DNA of 64,000 bases from Sphingobium xanthum (GCF_019737615.1 NZ_JAHKKS010000002.1:124001-188000); one strand, 5' to 3'. Counted from the first letter of the stretch, positions 24,691 to 33,754 are shown. The notes: a model not told the origin generated them from the letters alone. Numbers and translations are program-made.

Positions 24691-26041
24691 CCGTCGTGCT
24701 CGGCTGTCGCACCGTCTCCACGACAAACCCCTTCCGCCACATGATCCAGAGCAGCACCATGCCGGGAATCGCGACCACCACCGTGAACGCCCAGAAGGCC
24801 ACCCAGCCCAGCCCCTCGGCCAGATAGCCGGACGGCGCCGAGAGCCATGTCCGCCCGACCGCCGCGAAGGACGAAAGCAGCGCAAACTGCGTCGCCGTAT
24901 AGGCGAGGCTCGACAGCCCGGAGAGATAGGTCACGAACACGGTCAGACCGATGCCGCTGGTGAAATTCTCCGTGCCGACCGCCAGCGCCAGCATCGGCGT
25001 CGAATGGCCCGCCAGCGCCAGCATCGAGAACAGGAAGTTCGAGAGCATCATCATCAGGCCCGAGACGAACAACGCCCGCCCCATGCCGAGCCAGGCAATG
25101 AACGGCGCGCCGAGCGCCGACCCGGCGATCAGCGCGGCAAAGCCCACAAACTTGTTCACCGCGACATATTCGGTGTCGGAAAAACCCAGCTCCACGATCA
25201 TCGGCGCCAGCATCGTCTGACCCATCGCATCGCCGATCTTGTAGATCAGCACGAAGCCGAGGATCAGGAAGGCACCGTGCCGCGTCAGGAACTCGCGGAA
25301 CGGATTGACAATCGTATCGCCAAGCCACGCACCGATCGAGGCGCCCTGTTGCAGCGCCTTGTGCGGCACATAGCGGCCCTGCCCCGCAAACAACGCGCCG
25401 ATCGCGCCGGGCAGCACACAGAAGGCCGTGATGCCATAGGCCGTTGCCCAGCCCAGCCCTGCGCCTTCGGTCGAGGCGAGGAAGATCGTGCCCGCGCCCG
25501 CCAGCAGATTGCCGGTGCGATAGCCGAACTGGTTCATCGCCGTGCCGTGCGGCAGCTCCGCTTCGCTCAGTATTTCGATGCGATAGGCGTCGATCACGAT
25601 ATCCTGCGTGGCCGAGAGGAAGGCAACGACGATCGCCCAGAGCGCGAACCGGCCAAGATCGCTGGCGGGATCGCTCGACCCGAGCTGCCAGATCGCTACG
25701 AACAGAAACGCCTGAATGAGGAACAGCCATGCCCGGCGCTGACCGAACAGCTTCGTCAGGATCGGCAGCGGCAGCTTATCCACCAGCGGCGCCCACAGGA
25801 ATTTGAGCGTGTAAGGCGTCGTAAGGCCGATCGCGAAGCCGATGGTCGACTTCTCGATGCCGACCTTCGAGAGCCAGAAAGTCATCGTCGCAAGCAGTAG
25901 AGTCAGCGGAAAGCCGCTCGAAATGCCGAGGAGGAAGGCCACGAACGGCATGGGCTTCAGATACGGCCGGAAGCTCGGCACGATGAAGCCGATGCCGATG
26001 ACCACGCCCACGATCAGGGCGAAAATAAGTGTCTGCTCCAA
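24683..26041 (-). CDS. ampG: AmpG-type muropeptide permease (MFS)
   Basis: A 452-residue inner-membrane permease with about 12-14 hydrophobic segments. AmpG proteins import anhydromuropeptides for cell-wall recycling and so influence beta-lactamase induction. Supporting wording: SSGFPLTLLLATMTFWLSKVGI, LKFLWAPLVD, FLSATQDIVIDAYRIEIL and LGAPFIAWLGMGRALFVSGLMM, all typical of the AmpG group. The ATG at 26041 is used. The stop overlaps the DUF559 start. Confidence 0.9.
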   Translation of the reverse strand: MEQTLIFALIVGVVIGIGFIVPSFRPYLKPMPFVAFLLGISSGFPLTLLLATMTFWLSKVGIEKSTIGFAIGLTTPYTLKFLWAPLVDKLPLPILTKLFGQRRAWLFLIQAFLFVAIWQLGSSDPASDLGRFALWAIVVAFLSATQDIVIDAYRIEILSEAELPHGTAMNQFGYRTGNLLAGAGTIFLASTEGAGLGWATAYGITAFCVLPGAIGALFAGQGRYVPHKALQQGASIGAWLGDTIVNPFREFLTRHGAFLILGFVLIYKIGDAMGQTMLAPMIVELGFSDTEYVAVNKFVGFAALIAGSALGAPFIAWLGMGRALFVSGLMMMLSNFLFSMLALAGHSTPMLALAVGTENFTSGIGLTVFVTYLSGLSSLAYTATQFALLSSFAAVGRTWLSAPSGYLAEGLGWVAFWAFTVVVAIPGMVLLWIMWRKGFVVETVRQPSTTDD

Positions 26042-26117
26042 TACCGGCTCCCCGACTTATCCCTCGTCGCGCGAGACTAGAGGCGCATACGGAGAATGGA
26101 ACCGCTTTTGTTGCGCC

Positions 26118-26573
26118 CTAGACGCGCCCCTTCCGGTTCTGCGCCACGATCCGCGGATCATAAGCGCCGACTTTCATCCGGCTGTTGCGGAGCGTAACCG
26201 CCCACGCGCCCAGCGCCGGCGGCACGACGAGCAGATGCACGTTATGGAAGAACCCCGCGCCCGGAAGATAGCTCCACCAGTAGAAGAACCCGCCGACCAG
26301 CAGCCCCGCGAGCGCGCCTGCCTCGATGCGCCACGGCTTCACCCGCGAAGAGCCATCACCACCCAGCAGTTCCGCCTGCACGATCAGGTCCTGGAGGATG
26401 GTCACACCCTCGCCGTCCAGAGGCAGCCTGACGGCCCCGGCACAGCGCCGGATCCGGTCCAGTTCGGCATCGCGCAGGGACGATGTGATGAATGCGCGCC
26501 AGTCCCACGGGCCACCGGTCCCGTTCAGAAAGGCCCTGATCGTCTCGATCACATAGATACGCTCGTCCCGCAT
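26118..26573 (-). CDS. Small membrane protein of unknown function
   Basis: A 151-residue protein from the ATG at 26573; the longer frame would need a TTG at 26609. The first 80 residues are soluble (DERIYVIETIRAFLNGTGG, DWRAFITSSLRDAELDRIRR) and one or two hydrophobic segments follow (AGALAGLLVGGFFYWWSYL, NVHLLVVPPALGAWAV). It lies 39 bases downstream of a response-regulator gene on the same strand, so the two may be cotranscribed. I do not recognise the family. Confidence 0.65.
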   Translation of the reverse strand: MRDERIYVIETIRAFLNGTGGPWDWRAFITSSLRDAELDRIRRCAGAVRLPLDGEGVTILQDLIVQAELLGGDGSSRVKPWRIEAGALAGLLVGGFFYWWSYLPGAGFFHNVHLLVVPPALGAWAVTLRNSRMKVGAYDPRIVAQNRKGRV

Positions 26574-26612
26574 CCCGCGATGACTGCCCGAACCGCCGGG
26601 CGCGAACAAGCC

Positions 26613-27050
26613 TCAGTCGCGCGGAAAAAGCGTCAACCCCGGCGGCAGGCGCCGCGCCGGCTGCCCGCCAATCAGCCGCTCGCACACGGCAAGCGCGCGC
26701 ACCAGATCGCGCGGCTGATAGGGCTTGGCGAGGCAGCCGATGGCGATCCCCTTCTCGCGCGCCTCGGCGGGGCAATCGGCGGTCGCGAACAGCACGGCAA
26801 TGCCCAGCTCGCGGGCATGCCGGGCCAGCTCCACGCCGGAGCGCACGCCTGTTAGGCGAATGTCGGTGATGACCAGGTCCACACTGCCCTGCCCCAGGAT
26901 GATCGCGCCGGCATCGCGGAAGCGATCCACCGTCGCGACCACGTCATAGCCCGCCTGCTTGAGCGCATGCTCGTTGTCGAACGCCAGCAATGGCTCATCC
27001 TCGACGATCAGGATGCGCCGGATCAGTTGCGTCCTCTTCGAGAAAAACAT
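26613..27050 (-). CDS. Single-domain response regulator
   Basis: A 145-residue receiver (CheY-like) domain without an output domain. The acidic pocket is in ILIVEDEPLLAFD, the phospho-acceptor Asp in VDLVITDIRLTG, the conserved Thr in VLFATADCP and the Lys in GCLAKPYQPRDL. The ATG at 27050 is preferred over a TTG at 27059. No histidine kinase is adjacent, so its partner is elsewhere. It is divergent from the pseudouridine synthase gene. Confidence 0.88.
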   Translation of the reverse strand: MFFSKRTQLIRRILIVEDEPLLAFDNEHALKQAGYDVVATVDRFRDAGAIILGQGSVDLVITDIRLTGVRSGVELARHARELGIAVLFATADCPAEAREKGIAIGCLAKPYQPRDLVRALAVCERLIGGQPARRLPPGLTLFPRD

Positions 27051-27145
27051 TGCCGCCAAACCCCACTTGCGCCACTAGCCGGCGATCGCACAGGATCGAT
27101 GACGCACTGTTCCGGCTACGGACCCAATCGGCGATTCGCCAGTGC

Positions 27146-28060
27146 ATGCGCGACACAACCAGAGCAAAAAACGGACGGAACGACTTGCCCAGCGCCAATG
27201 GACCCAGAGGCCCCCGCCGGCCGACCCGATCAGGCGAAGCCCCAGCGCCCGCCGGACGACGCGCCCGGCCCCGGCCGCGCATCGGCAAGCCGGACAAGCC
27301 GCGCTTCCCGACCGGCCCTCGCGCCGCCGACGACACGCCGCGCGAAGGCGATCGCATCGCCAAGCTGCTCGCCCGCGCCGGCGTCGCCAGCCGCCGCGAT
27401 ATCGAGCGGATGATCGCCGACGGCCGCATCGCGCTGAACGGCGAGCCCGTCACGACGCCCGCCACTTTGCTGAAGTCGCTGCGCGGCATCACGGTCGATG
27501 GCAATCCGGTCAAGGAACCGGCCGCAGCCCGCCTCTTCCTCTATCACAAGCCGTCCGGCCTGCTGACGACGACGAAAGACCCAGCCGGCCGCCCGACCAT
27601 CTATGACAAGCTGCCCACGGATCTGCCGCGCGTCATGCCCGTCGGCCGGCTCGATCTGAATACCGAGGGCTTGCTGCTCCTCACCACGGACGGCGAGCTC
27701 AAGCGCCAGCTGGAGCTGCCCTCCACCGGCGTCGAGCGCACCTATCGCGCCCGTGCGTTCGGCGAGGTCAGTCAGGCGCAGCTCGAGGAACTGATCGAAG
27801 GCGTCGAGATCGACGGCATGCGCTACGGCCGCATCGATGCCAATCTGGAGCGCCGCACCGGCCGCAACCAGTGGGTCGAGATGACCATCACCGAGGGCAA
27901 GAATCGCGAGGTTCGCCGCGTCCTCGAATTTCTCGGCCTCAAGGTCAGCCGCCTCATCCGCACGCGCTACGGCCCCTTCAAGCTCGGCGATTCCCAGCCG
28001 GGCGAAGTAGCGGAAGTTCGTCAGGTCGATCTCATCAAGTTCCGCAAGACGCTGAAATGA
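27146..28060 (+). CDS. RluB/RsuA-family rRNA pseudouridine synthase
   Basis: Isomerises uridine in ribosomal RNA. After a basic, Pro/Arg-rich disordered N-terminus (about 60 residues) comes an S4 RNA-binding domain (DRIAKLLARAGVASRRDIERMIADGRIALNG) and the catalytic domain with Asp in VGRLDLNTEGLLLLTTDG; GKNREVRRVLEFLGLKVSRLIR completes the family pattern. The family's RluB branch modifies 23S rRNA. The ATG at 27146 has no clear ribosome site; a TTG at 27185 after ACGGA is a credible alternative. The stop overlaps rsmD as ATGA. Confidence 0.88.
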   Translation: MRDTTRAKNGRNDLPSANGPRGPRRPTRSGEAPAPAGRRARPRPRIGKPDKPRFPTGPRAADDTPREGDRIAKLLARAGVASRRDIERMIADGRIALNGEPVTTPATLLKSLRGITVDGNPVKEPAAARLFLYHKPSGLLTTTKDPAGRPTIYDKLPTDLPRVMPVGRLDLNTEGLLLLTTDGELKRQLELPSTGVERTYRARAFGEVSQAQLEELIEGVEIDGMRYGRIDANLERRTGRNQWVEMTITEGKNREVRRVLEFLGLKVSRLIRTRYGPFKLGDSQPGEVAEVRQVDLIKFRKTLK

Positions 28061-28599
28061 GGATCATCGCCGGCACATGGCGCGGCCGGCCATTAACGGC
28101 CCCCGCAGGCGACGCGACACGGCCCACCGGAGACCGCACGCGCGAAACGCTGTTCTCGATGCTCACCAGCCGCCTCGGCTCGTTCGAGGGTTTGCGTGTC
28201 GGCGATTTCTTCGCCGGCTCCGGCGCGCTCGGGCTGGAAGCGCTCTCGCGCGGGGCGGAATCCTGCCTGTTCGTCGAGCGCGATCGCAAGGCGCTGGACG
28301 CAATCCGTGCCAATGCGGCAAAGCTCGGCATCGAACGGCCCGACATTCGCCAGACCGATGTCCTCGCACTCGGCCCTGCGCCCGCCCCGCTCGACGTGCT
28401 GTTCATGGACCCGCCCTATGGCACGGGCGCCGGAGCCGTCGCACTCGACAAGCTCGGGCGCCTCGGCTGGGTCGCCCCCGGAGGCTGGATCAGCGTCGAG
28501 ACCGGCCGCGCCGAAACGCTCGACATCAAGGGCTTCGAGCTCGACGCCGAGCGTGTTGTGGGCAAGGCCAAGCTGTGGCTGCTGCGGCCAGCTGGCTAA
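28057..28599 (+). CDS. rsmD: 16S rRNA (guanine966-N2)-methyltransferase RsmD
   Basis: A 180-residue SAM-dependent methyltransferase that modifies G966 of 16S rRNA. The start MRIIAGTWRGRPL, then TRPTGDRTRETLFSML, the SAM-binding VGDFFAGSGALGLEALSRGA and the catalytic DPPYG (in LFMDPPYGTG) are diagnostic. It is coupled by a 4-base overlap to the upstream pseudouridine synthase, forming an rRNA-modification pair. An inverted intergenic repeat 9 bases past the stop may also end transcription. Confidence 0.94.
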   Translation: MRIIAGTWRGRPLTAPAGDATRPTGDRTRETLFSMLTSRLGSFEGLRVGDFFAGSGALGLEALSRGAESCLFVERDRKALDAIRANAAKLGIERPDIRQTDVLALGPAPAPLDVLFMDPPYGTGAGAVALDKLGRLGWVAPGGWISVETGRAETLDIKGFELDAERVVGKAKLWLLRPAG

Positions 28600-28607
28600 C
28601 CCATTTT

Positions 28608-28690
28608 CGTCATCCCAGCGGAAGTTGGGATCTCCTGAATTGGAGATGTGGCTGCGCTCGCTTGAGACCCCAGCGTTCGCTGGGGTGACG
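28608..28690. repeat. Intergenic inverted repeat with CGTCATCCCAGCG arms
   Basis: Terminal arms of 13 bases (28608-28620 and 28678-28690) are inverted complements with one mismatch. An internal GATCTCCTGAATTGGAGAT hairpin and a GAGACCCCAGCGTTCGCTGGGG stem lie inside. This is a common type of short palindromic intergenic element in alphaproteobacteria; a rearranged half-copy occurs near 44648-44667. Confidence 0.7.
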
Positions 28691-28737
28691 CGAAGACGGA
28701 GAGGACGACCGGTCGCCCTCTCCTCTCTCAAGCTAAA

Positions 28738-29142
28738 TCAGCTCGGCGACTTGCCGCCCTCGCCCGGATTGCGGCACGCATCCTTCACCTCGCGCGAGCA
28801 GACGGGATATTCCGCCGGCGGCGCGGGCGTCGCCTGTACCATTGGCTGCGGCGGCCCCATCACGACCTGCGGCGGCCCGGCAGCCGGCGGCGCCGCGGTC
28901 GGCGCGGCATTATAGGCCGAGGGCGGCGGAGGCGGGGGCGGCGGCGTGCTGGCGTCGGGCGCCGGGCTGGTCGCGGGTGGAACGGCCGTGCCGTTATCGA
29001 CCGGCGCTGGCATGTCGCTCGGCGCTGGCGGCGTCTGGGTCATCGGCTGATCCGCGGGCGGTGGGGCCTGCGTTTCCTGCGCATGCGCGGCCAGAGCCAG
29101 CGCCGATGCGCCAAGGCAGCTCAGCAAAATGGGGATACGCAT
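28738..29142 (-). CDS. Secreted proline-rich protein of unknown function
   Basis: A 134-residue protein with a signal peptide (about 1-21, ending AAHAQ), a long Pro/Ala-rich disordered middle with a run of eight prolines, and a short C-terminal module with two cysteines (VCSREVKDACRNPGEGGKSPS). The ATG at 29142 has AGGAAGG nine bases upstream; the ATG at 29151 is too close to that site. The small Cys-containing tail may be the functional part. Not recognised; envelope location inferred from the signal peptide. Confidence 0.72.
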   Translation of the reverse strand: MRIPILLSCLGASALALAAHAQETQAPPPADQPMTQTPPAPSDMPAPVDNGTAVPPATSPAPDASTPPPPPPPPSAYNAAPTAAPPAAGPPQVVMGPPQPMVQATPAPPAEYPVCSREVKDACRNPGEGGKSPS

Positions 29143-29282
29143 GTCGGTCATCCTTCCTATTCGGTCTCAACCCCCGGCCATGGAAACGTCCACTCATGAT
29201 CACAGTTCCACGATCCGGCTCGCCCGCGCGGCGCCCTGCCTGCGTAACGGCATATGGCGCGCCTCTTGCCCCGACTCATTCT

Positions 29283-29297
29283 GTTCCCTAGCTGTTC
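29283..29297 (+). promoter_or_regulatory. LexA (SOS) box of the alphaproteobacterial type
   Basis: A direct repeat GTTC-N7-GTTC (GTTC CCTAGCT GTTC) matches the alphaproteobacterial LexA consensus exactly. It ends seven bases before the helicase ATG, so LexA bound here would cover the transcription start region and repress the gene until DNA damage. Confidence 0.72.
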
Positions 29298-29304
29298 ACG
29301 TAAG

Positions 29305-31584
29305 ATGACACTCCCCGCGCCTTCACCGAACGATCCACCCTATCTGAAGGGCCTCAATCCTCCGCAGCGCGAGGCCGTGCTGACCACGGAAGGCCCCGTG
29401 CTGGTGCTGGCGGGCGCCGGCACGGGCAAGACCGCCGCCCTCACCGCGCGCCTCGCCCATCTCGTGGCGACCCGCCGCGCCTATCCGTCCGAGATCCTCT
29501 CGGTCACCTTCACCAACAAGGCGGCGCGCGAAATGCGCGAGCGCGTCGGGCGGATGATCGGCGACGCGGTCGAGGGCATGCCCTGGCTCGGCACCTTCCA
29601 CAGCATCGGCGCGCGCATGCTCCGCCGCCATGCCGAACTCGTCGGCCTGCAGAGCAATTTCACGATCCTCGATACCGACGATCAGCTCCGCCTGATGAAG
29701 CAGATCATCCAGGCCGCCGGCATCGACGAGAAGCGCTGGACCAGCCGCACCCTCGCCGCCCTCATCGACAAGTGGAAGAACAAGGGCCTGACGCCCGCCG
29801 AGATCGACGCCGGCGAGAGCGAAGCCTTCGCCCATGGCAAGGGCGCCGAGATCTACGCGCAATATCAGCAGCGCCTGCGCGATCTCAACGCCTGCGATTT
29901 CGGCGACCTGCTCATGCACAACCTCACTTTGCTCAAGACCGAGCGTGAGGTGCTGGAGCAATATCAGCAGCGCTTCCGCTACATCATGGTGGACGAGTAT
30001 CAGGACACCAACACCAGCCAATATCTCTGGCTGCGGCTGCTCGCGCAGGCGCGCAAGAACATCTGCTGTGTGGGCGACGACGATCAGAGCATCTACAGCT
30101 GGCGCGGCGCTGAAGTGGCGAACATCCTGCGCTTCGAGCGGGATTTCCCTGGCGCGACGATCATCCGGCTGGAGCAGAATTACCGCTCGACCCCGCAGAT
30201 TCTCGCCGCTGCCTCCGGCGTGATCGCGCAAAATGGAGGCCGCCTCGGCAAGACGCTGTGGACCGAGGAAGCCGAGGGCGAGAAGGTCCGCATCATCGGC
30301 GTCTGGGACGGGCCGGAGGAAGCCCGCCGCGTCGGCGAGGAAATCGAGGGACTGGAGCGCCAAGGCATCCGCGCCGATCAGGTGGCCATCCTCGTGCGCG
30401 CCTCCTTCCAGACCCGCGAGTTCGAAGACCGCTTCATCCAGATCGGCATGCCCTATCGCATCGTCGGCGGCTTCCGCTTCTATGAGCGCGCCGAAATCCG
30501 CGATGCGCTGGCCTATCTGCGCCTCGTCAACCAGCCCTCGGACGATCTCGCCTTCGAGCGCATCGTCAATGTCCCCAAGCGCGGCCTTGGCGACAAGGCG
30601 GTCGAGAAGATCCACCGCCTCGCCCGCGCGGAAGGCGTGCCGCTGATGCTCGCCGCCGCCGGGCTGATCGAGACCGACGAGCTGACCGGCGCCGCGCGCA
30701 AGGCGCTCGGCCGCTTCGTGAGCGATCTCAAGCGCTGGCGCGATCTCGCCACGACCATGTCGCATGCCGAGCTGGCCCGGCAGATCCTCGACGAAAGCGG
30801 CTACACCACCGCGCTTCAGGCCGAGCGGACGGCCGAAGCCTCCGGGCGCCTCGAAAACCTCCAGGAGCTCACTCGCGCCATGGAGGAGTATGAGACGCTC
30901 GGCGCCTTCCTGGAGCATGTCAGCCTCGTCATGGACAATGACGCGCAGGCCGACGAGGCCAAGGTCACGATCATGACCATCCACGCTGCAAAAGGACTGG
31001 AGTTCGACACCGTGTTCCTCGCCGGCTGGGAAGATGGCCTCTTCCCCTCGCAGCGCGCACTGGACGAAGGCGGGCTGGCGTCATTGGAGGAAGAGCGCCG
31101 CCTCGCTTATGTCGCGATCACCCGCGCGCGCCGCCGCTGCTACATCTTCCACGCCGCCAATCGCCGCGTCTACGGCCAGTGGACCAGTTCCATCCCCTCG
31201 CGCTTCGTCGGCGAAATCCCCAAGGAAACGATCGAGGAAGAAACCACCATGACCGGCGGCGCCAGCCTCTGGCGCGCCAACTGGTCGGAACGGGACGACC
31301 CCTTCGCCAATGTCGCGCGCGGTTCCGGCCGCGGCCCCGGCTGGCAGCGCGCCCAGAGCAGCGGCGGGTTCGTGCGCGAGCCGACCCGCATCGTCGAAGC
31401 CCGCCAAAGCGCCGTCAGCCTCGGCAACAAGGGCCGCGACGACCTCGCCATCGGCATGCGCGTCTTCCACCAGAAGTTCGGCTACGGCCTCGTCACCGAA
31501 ATCGAAGGCAACAAGCTGGAGATCGATTTCGAGCAAGCCGGTACCAAGCGTGTACTCGACAGCTTCGTGACGATTGCGCCTTAG
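29305..31584 (+). CDS. uvrD: UvrD/PcrA-type DNA helicase
   Basis: A 759-residue superfamily 1A 3'-5' helicase for nucleotide excision and mismatch repair. Motif I GAGTGKT is at residues 37-43, motif Ia SVTFTNKAAREMRERV, motif II MVDEYQDTN, motif III GDDDQSIYSWRGA, motif IV LEQNYRSTPQIL, motif V TIMTIHAAKGLEFDTVF and motif VI AYVAITRARRRC. The C-terminal Tudor-like patch (GMRVFHQKFGYGLVTEIEGN) that binds RNA polymerase in PcrA/UvrD is also present. The ATG at 29305 sits just after a LexA box, so the leader is very short or absent. Confidence 0.94.
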   Translation: MTLPAPSPNDPPYLKGLNPPQREAVLTTEGPVLVLAGAGTGKTAALTARLAHLVATRRAYPSEILSVTFTNKAAREMRERVGRMIGDAVEGMPWLGTFHSIGARMLRRHAELVGLQSNFTILDTDDQLRLMKQIIQAAGIDEKRWTSRTLAALIDKWKNKGLTPAEIDAGESEAFAHGKGAEIYAQYQQRLRDLNACDFGDLLMHNLTLLKTEREVLEQYQQRFRYIMVDEYQDTNTSQYLWLRLLAQARKNICCVGDDDQSIYSWRGAEVANILRFERDFPGATIIRLEQNYRSTPQILAAASGVIAQNGGRLGKTLWTEEAEGEKVRIIGVWDGPEEARRVGEEIEGLERQGIRADQVAILVRASFQTREFEDRFIQIGMPYRIVGGFRFYERAEIRDALAYLRLVNQPSDDLAFERIVNVPKRGLGDKAVEKIHRLARAEGVPLMLAAAGLIETDELTGAARKALGRFVSDLKRWRDLATTMSHAELARQILDESGYTTALQAERTAEASGRLENLQELTRAMEEYETLGAFLEHVSLVMDNDAQADEAKVTIMTIHAAKGLEFDTVFLAGWEDGLFPSQRALDEGGLASLEEERRLAYVAITRARRRCYIFHAANRRVYGQWTSSIPSRFVGEIPKETIEEETTMTGGASLWRANWSERDDPFANVARGSGRGPGWQRAQSSGGFVREPTRIVEARQSAVSLGNKGRDDLAIGMRVFHQKFGYGLVTEIEGNKLEIDFEQAGTKRVLDSFVTIAP

Positions 31585-31725
31585 CTTGAGGCCGCGCGCC
31601 GAAGTGCTTTGAAGGTTTCCGCGCCACTCTATACGAGCACCGGATTGGTTGCTTCTATCGCCTCGTGCTCGGCTTCCGCGTCGAGCAGTTCGTGTGAAGA
31701 CAGATCGTCAGGATTTTAAATAACA

Positions 31726-32559
31726 ATGAATTATCGCCATTCCTTCCATGCCGGCAATAGCGCCGATGTCGTGAAGCACAGCCTGCTGATCGCCCTCGTG
31801 CGGGCCTTGCAGCACAAAGAGGGCGCGCTGACCCTGATCGACACCCATGCTGGCTGCGGGCTGTACGACCTTGGCGGCGAGGAGGCCCAACGCACCGGCG
31901 AGGCCGCGCAAGGCGTGCTGCGGGTCTTTGCCGACCCGGCCCCCTTGCTGGACGACTACCGCGCCGCCGTGCAAGCAGTGAACGTCGGGGAGGAGCCTCG
32001 CCTCTACCCCGGCTCGCCGCAGATTCTGGCGCAGCTTCTGCGTCCGCAGGATTTGCTGATCCTGAACGAAAAGCATCCCGAAGACGCCCATGCCCTGCGC
32101 GGCGCCATGCGCGGCACATCCGCCGCCGTGCATGAGCGCGACGCCTATGAGTTTTGGCTGGCAATGCTGGCGACCCGCACCGCGCGCGGCGTGGTGGTGG
32201 TCGATCCGCCCTACGAGCAGCCGGACGAACGCGCGCGCATCACCGCCACCCTCGCCGCTGCGCACCGCAAATGGGCGCATGGCGTGACGGTGATCTGGTA
32301 TCCGCTGAAGGAGCGCGCCACGCATTCGCGGTGGAAGGCGCAGTTGCGCAAGCTCGGCATCCCGAAATTTCTGACGGTCGAGCATTGGCTGTACGATCGC
32401 GATCAGCCCGGCATCTACAACGGCGCGGGCCTCTATATCGTCAACCCGCCCTACGCCTTCACGCAGGCGCTACCGCCTCTGCTGGAAGCCCTGCGCGCCG
32501 CGCTGGCGCCGGAGGGGCATAAGGGCGAGATCACAACCGATTGGCTGGGCGAGCGCTGA
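31726..32559 (+). CDS. rlmJ: 23S rRNA (adenine2030-N6)-methyltransferase RlmJ
   Basis: A 277-residue SAM-dependent methyltransferase expected to modify A2030 of 23S rRNA. The start MNYRHSFHAGNSADVVKH is the family signature. LIDTHAGCGLYDL is the SAM-binding region and VVVVDPPYEQ the catalytic DPPY motif; WYPLKER and NPPYAF complete the pattern. The gene is preceded by an AT-rich leader (TTTTAAATAACA) and its codon use differs somewhat from the flanking uvrD, suggesting a different history. It stands alone, 141 bases after uvrD. Confidence 0.92.
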   Translation: MNYRHSFHAGNSADVVKHSLLIALVRALQHKEGALTLIDTHAGCGLYDLGGEEAQRTGEAAQGVLRVFADPAPLLDDYRAAVQAVNVGEEPRLYPGSPQILAQLLRPQDLLILNEKHPEDAHALRGAMRGTSAAVHERDAYEFWLAMLATRTARGVVVVDPPYEQPDERARITATLAAAHRKWAHGVTVIWYPLKERATHSRWKAQLRKLGIPKFLTVEHWLYDRDQPGIYNGAGLYIVNPPYAFTQALPPLLEALRAALAPEGHKGEITTDWLGER

Positions 32560-32630
32560 TGAAATCGAATGGCGGCAATTTTTTTTGGGGGGCGGACGGA
32601 CCAGAATGGCAACGATGGGGTGGGGTGCGG

Positions 32631-33146
32631 TCACGACGTGTGACCGGCAAATGCATCGATTGCCTCCAGCGAGTGGAGGCGGATGACGGCCTTTCCTTGA
32701 GCATCGCACTCGTCACATATGGAGCGAAGGACCGGCATCCAGTTTTCGCTTACTTCCCAGATAATCTCGAATAGCCGCTTGGTCGGCGGCACGTCACCGA
32801 TGCCCGCAGGTGGATGCTCCAACGTGCCCTGAGCCCAGGCTATCTGGCGTTCCGCCGCCAACCAGAAATGAACCCAGACGGGCATGTCGATTAGAACGAT
32901 TTGAGTTGCCCGCTCGGCGCGTGCGCGCGTCGTGGTTAAGTCGCCGCCGCCATCGATAACCCAATGCGATCCTGCGATGATCTCGGCATGTTTGCGCTCA
33001 TAGATTTCTTTGGGAGTGATCGTCCAACCCGGCTGCCAGTAGAGCCGGTCAATCTCGATATGCGGCAGATTTCTGGTCTTGGCCAGCCGTCGTGCCAAGG
33101 TTGACTTACCGCCCGACGTATTTCCAAATATGACGATCCGTTCCAT
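32631..33146 (-). CDS. Small P-loop kinase, adenylate-kinase-like (FlaR/topology-modulation family)
   Basis: A 171-residue ATP-binding protein. The P-loop GNTSGGKS is at residues 7-14, followed by THIS-like PHIEIDRLYWQPGWT and WVIDGGGDLTTTRARAERATQIVLIDMP, which fit the adenylate-kinase-related FlaR group often annotated as DNA topology modulation proteins. The actual substrate is unknown. The ATG at 33146 follows GGAGGAGG. Base composition is lower in GC than the neighbours, and the gene lies back to back with a GNAT gene, consistent with an acquired patch. Confidence 0.8.
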   Translation of the reverse strand: MERIVIFGNTSGGKSTLARRLAKTRNLPHIEIDRLYWQPGWTITPKEIYERKHAEIIAGSHWVIDGGGDLTTTRARAERATQIVLIDMPVWVHFWLAAERQIAWAQGTLEHPPAGIGDVPPTKRLFEIIWEVSENWMPVLRSICDECDAQGKAVIRLHSLEAIDAFAGHTS

Positions 33147-33232
33147 GGCCTCCTCCCAAGTTTGCTCGGCCGTATCGTGGATTTTGCGGGAAATGGCCAT
33201 GAAAGATGATGTTGGGAAAGCACTGAAACACC

Positions 33233-33670
33233 ATGCATGGATTAATCATTTCATTGGCCACAATCGAGGACGCCGACAGACTTGCGGATCTCCGCGTCGC
33301 AACGATGCGTCCAAGCTTGGAAGCTATCGGAAGGTTTGATCCTCGCCGCGCCAGAGCGCGCTTTCTCGTAGGCTTCGTGCCGAAGAACACGATCGTTCTC
33401 CATTTTGGGAGCGATCTGGTGGGCTTCTACGTAGTTCGTTGCGAGGCTGAAGCGCTCTTCCTAGATCACCTCTACGTTGCCGACTCTTATCAAGGGCGCG
33501 GCTTCGGTAGGGGCATCATCTCGGCTGTTCAGCAGGATGCGCGCCGCCTTCCACTCCCCGTTCGGCTAACGGCACTCAAAGGAAGCCCGGCGAACCAGTT
33601 CTATCGCCGCTGCGACTTCGCGCTGGTTGGCGAAGAAGAATTCGATAATCACTATGAATGGCAGCCGTGA
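33233..33670 (+). CDS. GNAT-family N-acetyltransferase
   Basis: A 145-residue acetyl-CoA-dependent transferase. The start (LIISLATIEDADRLADLRVATM), the strand LFLDHLYVADSYQGRGFGRGII with the acetyl-CoA pyrophosphate loop QGRGFGR, and the C-terminal PANQFYRRCDFALVGEEE match the GNAT fold. The substrate is unknown. It is divergent from the small kinase gene and shares its less GC-biased composition. Confidence 0.86.
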   Translation: MHGLIISLATIEDADRLADLRVATMRPSLEAIGRFDPRRARARFLVGFVPKNTIVLHFGSDLVGFYVVRCEAEALFLDHLYVADSYQGRGFGRGIISAVQQDARRLPLPVRLTALKGSPANQFYRRCDFALVGEEEFDNHYEWQP

Positions 33671-33754
33671 CTTCGGCCGGACCTACACCTCAACCGATGT
33701 CTTCAATGTCCTCGTGTTCGGACATTCCGCTTCTGTAGCTCTGCAACTTGCCCC

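Noticed and set aside
32541..32774. 77-codon plus-strand ORF after rlmJ
   Set aside because: Antisense to the kinase C-terminus and spans the T8-G6 run; no support.
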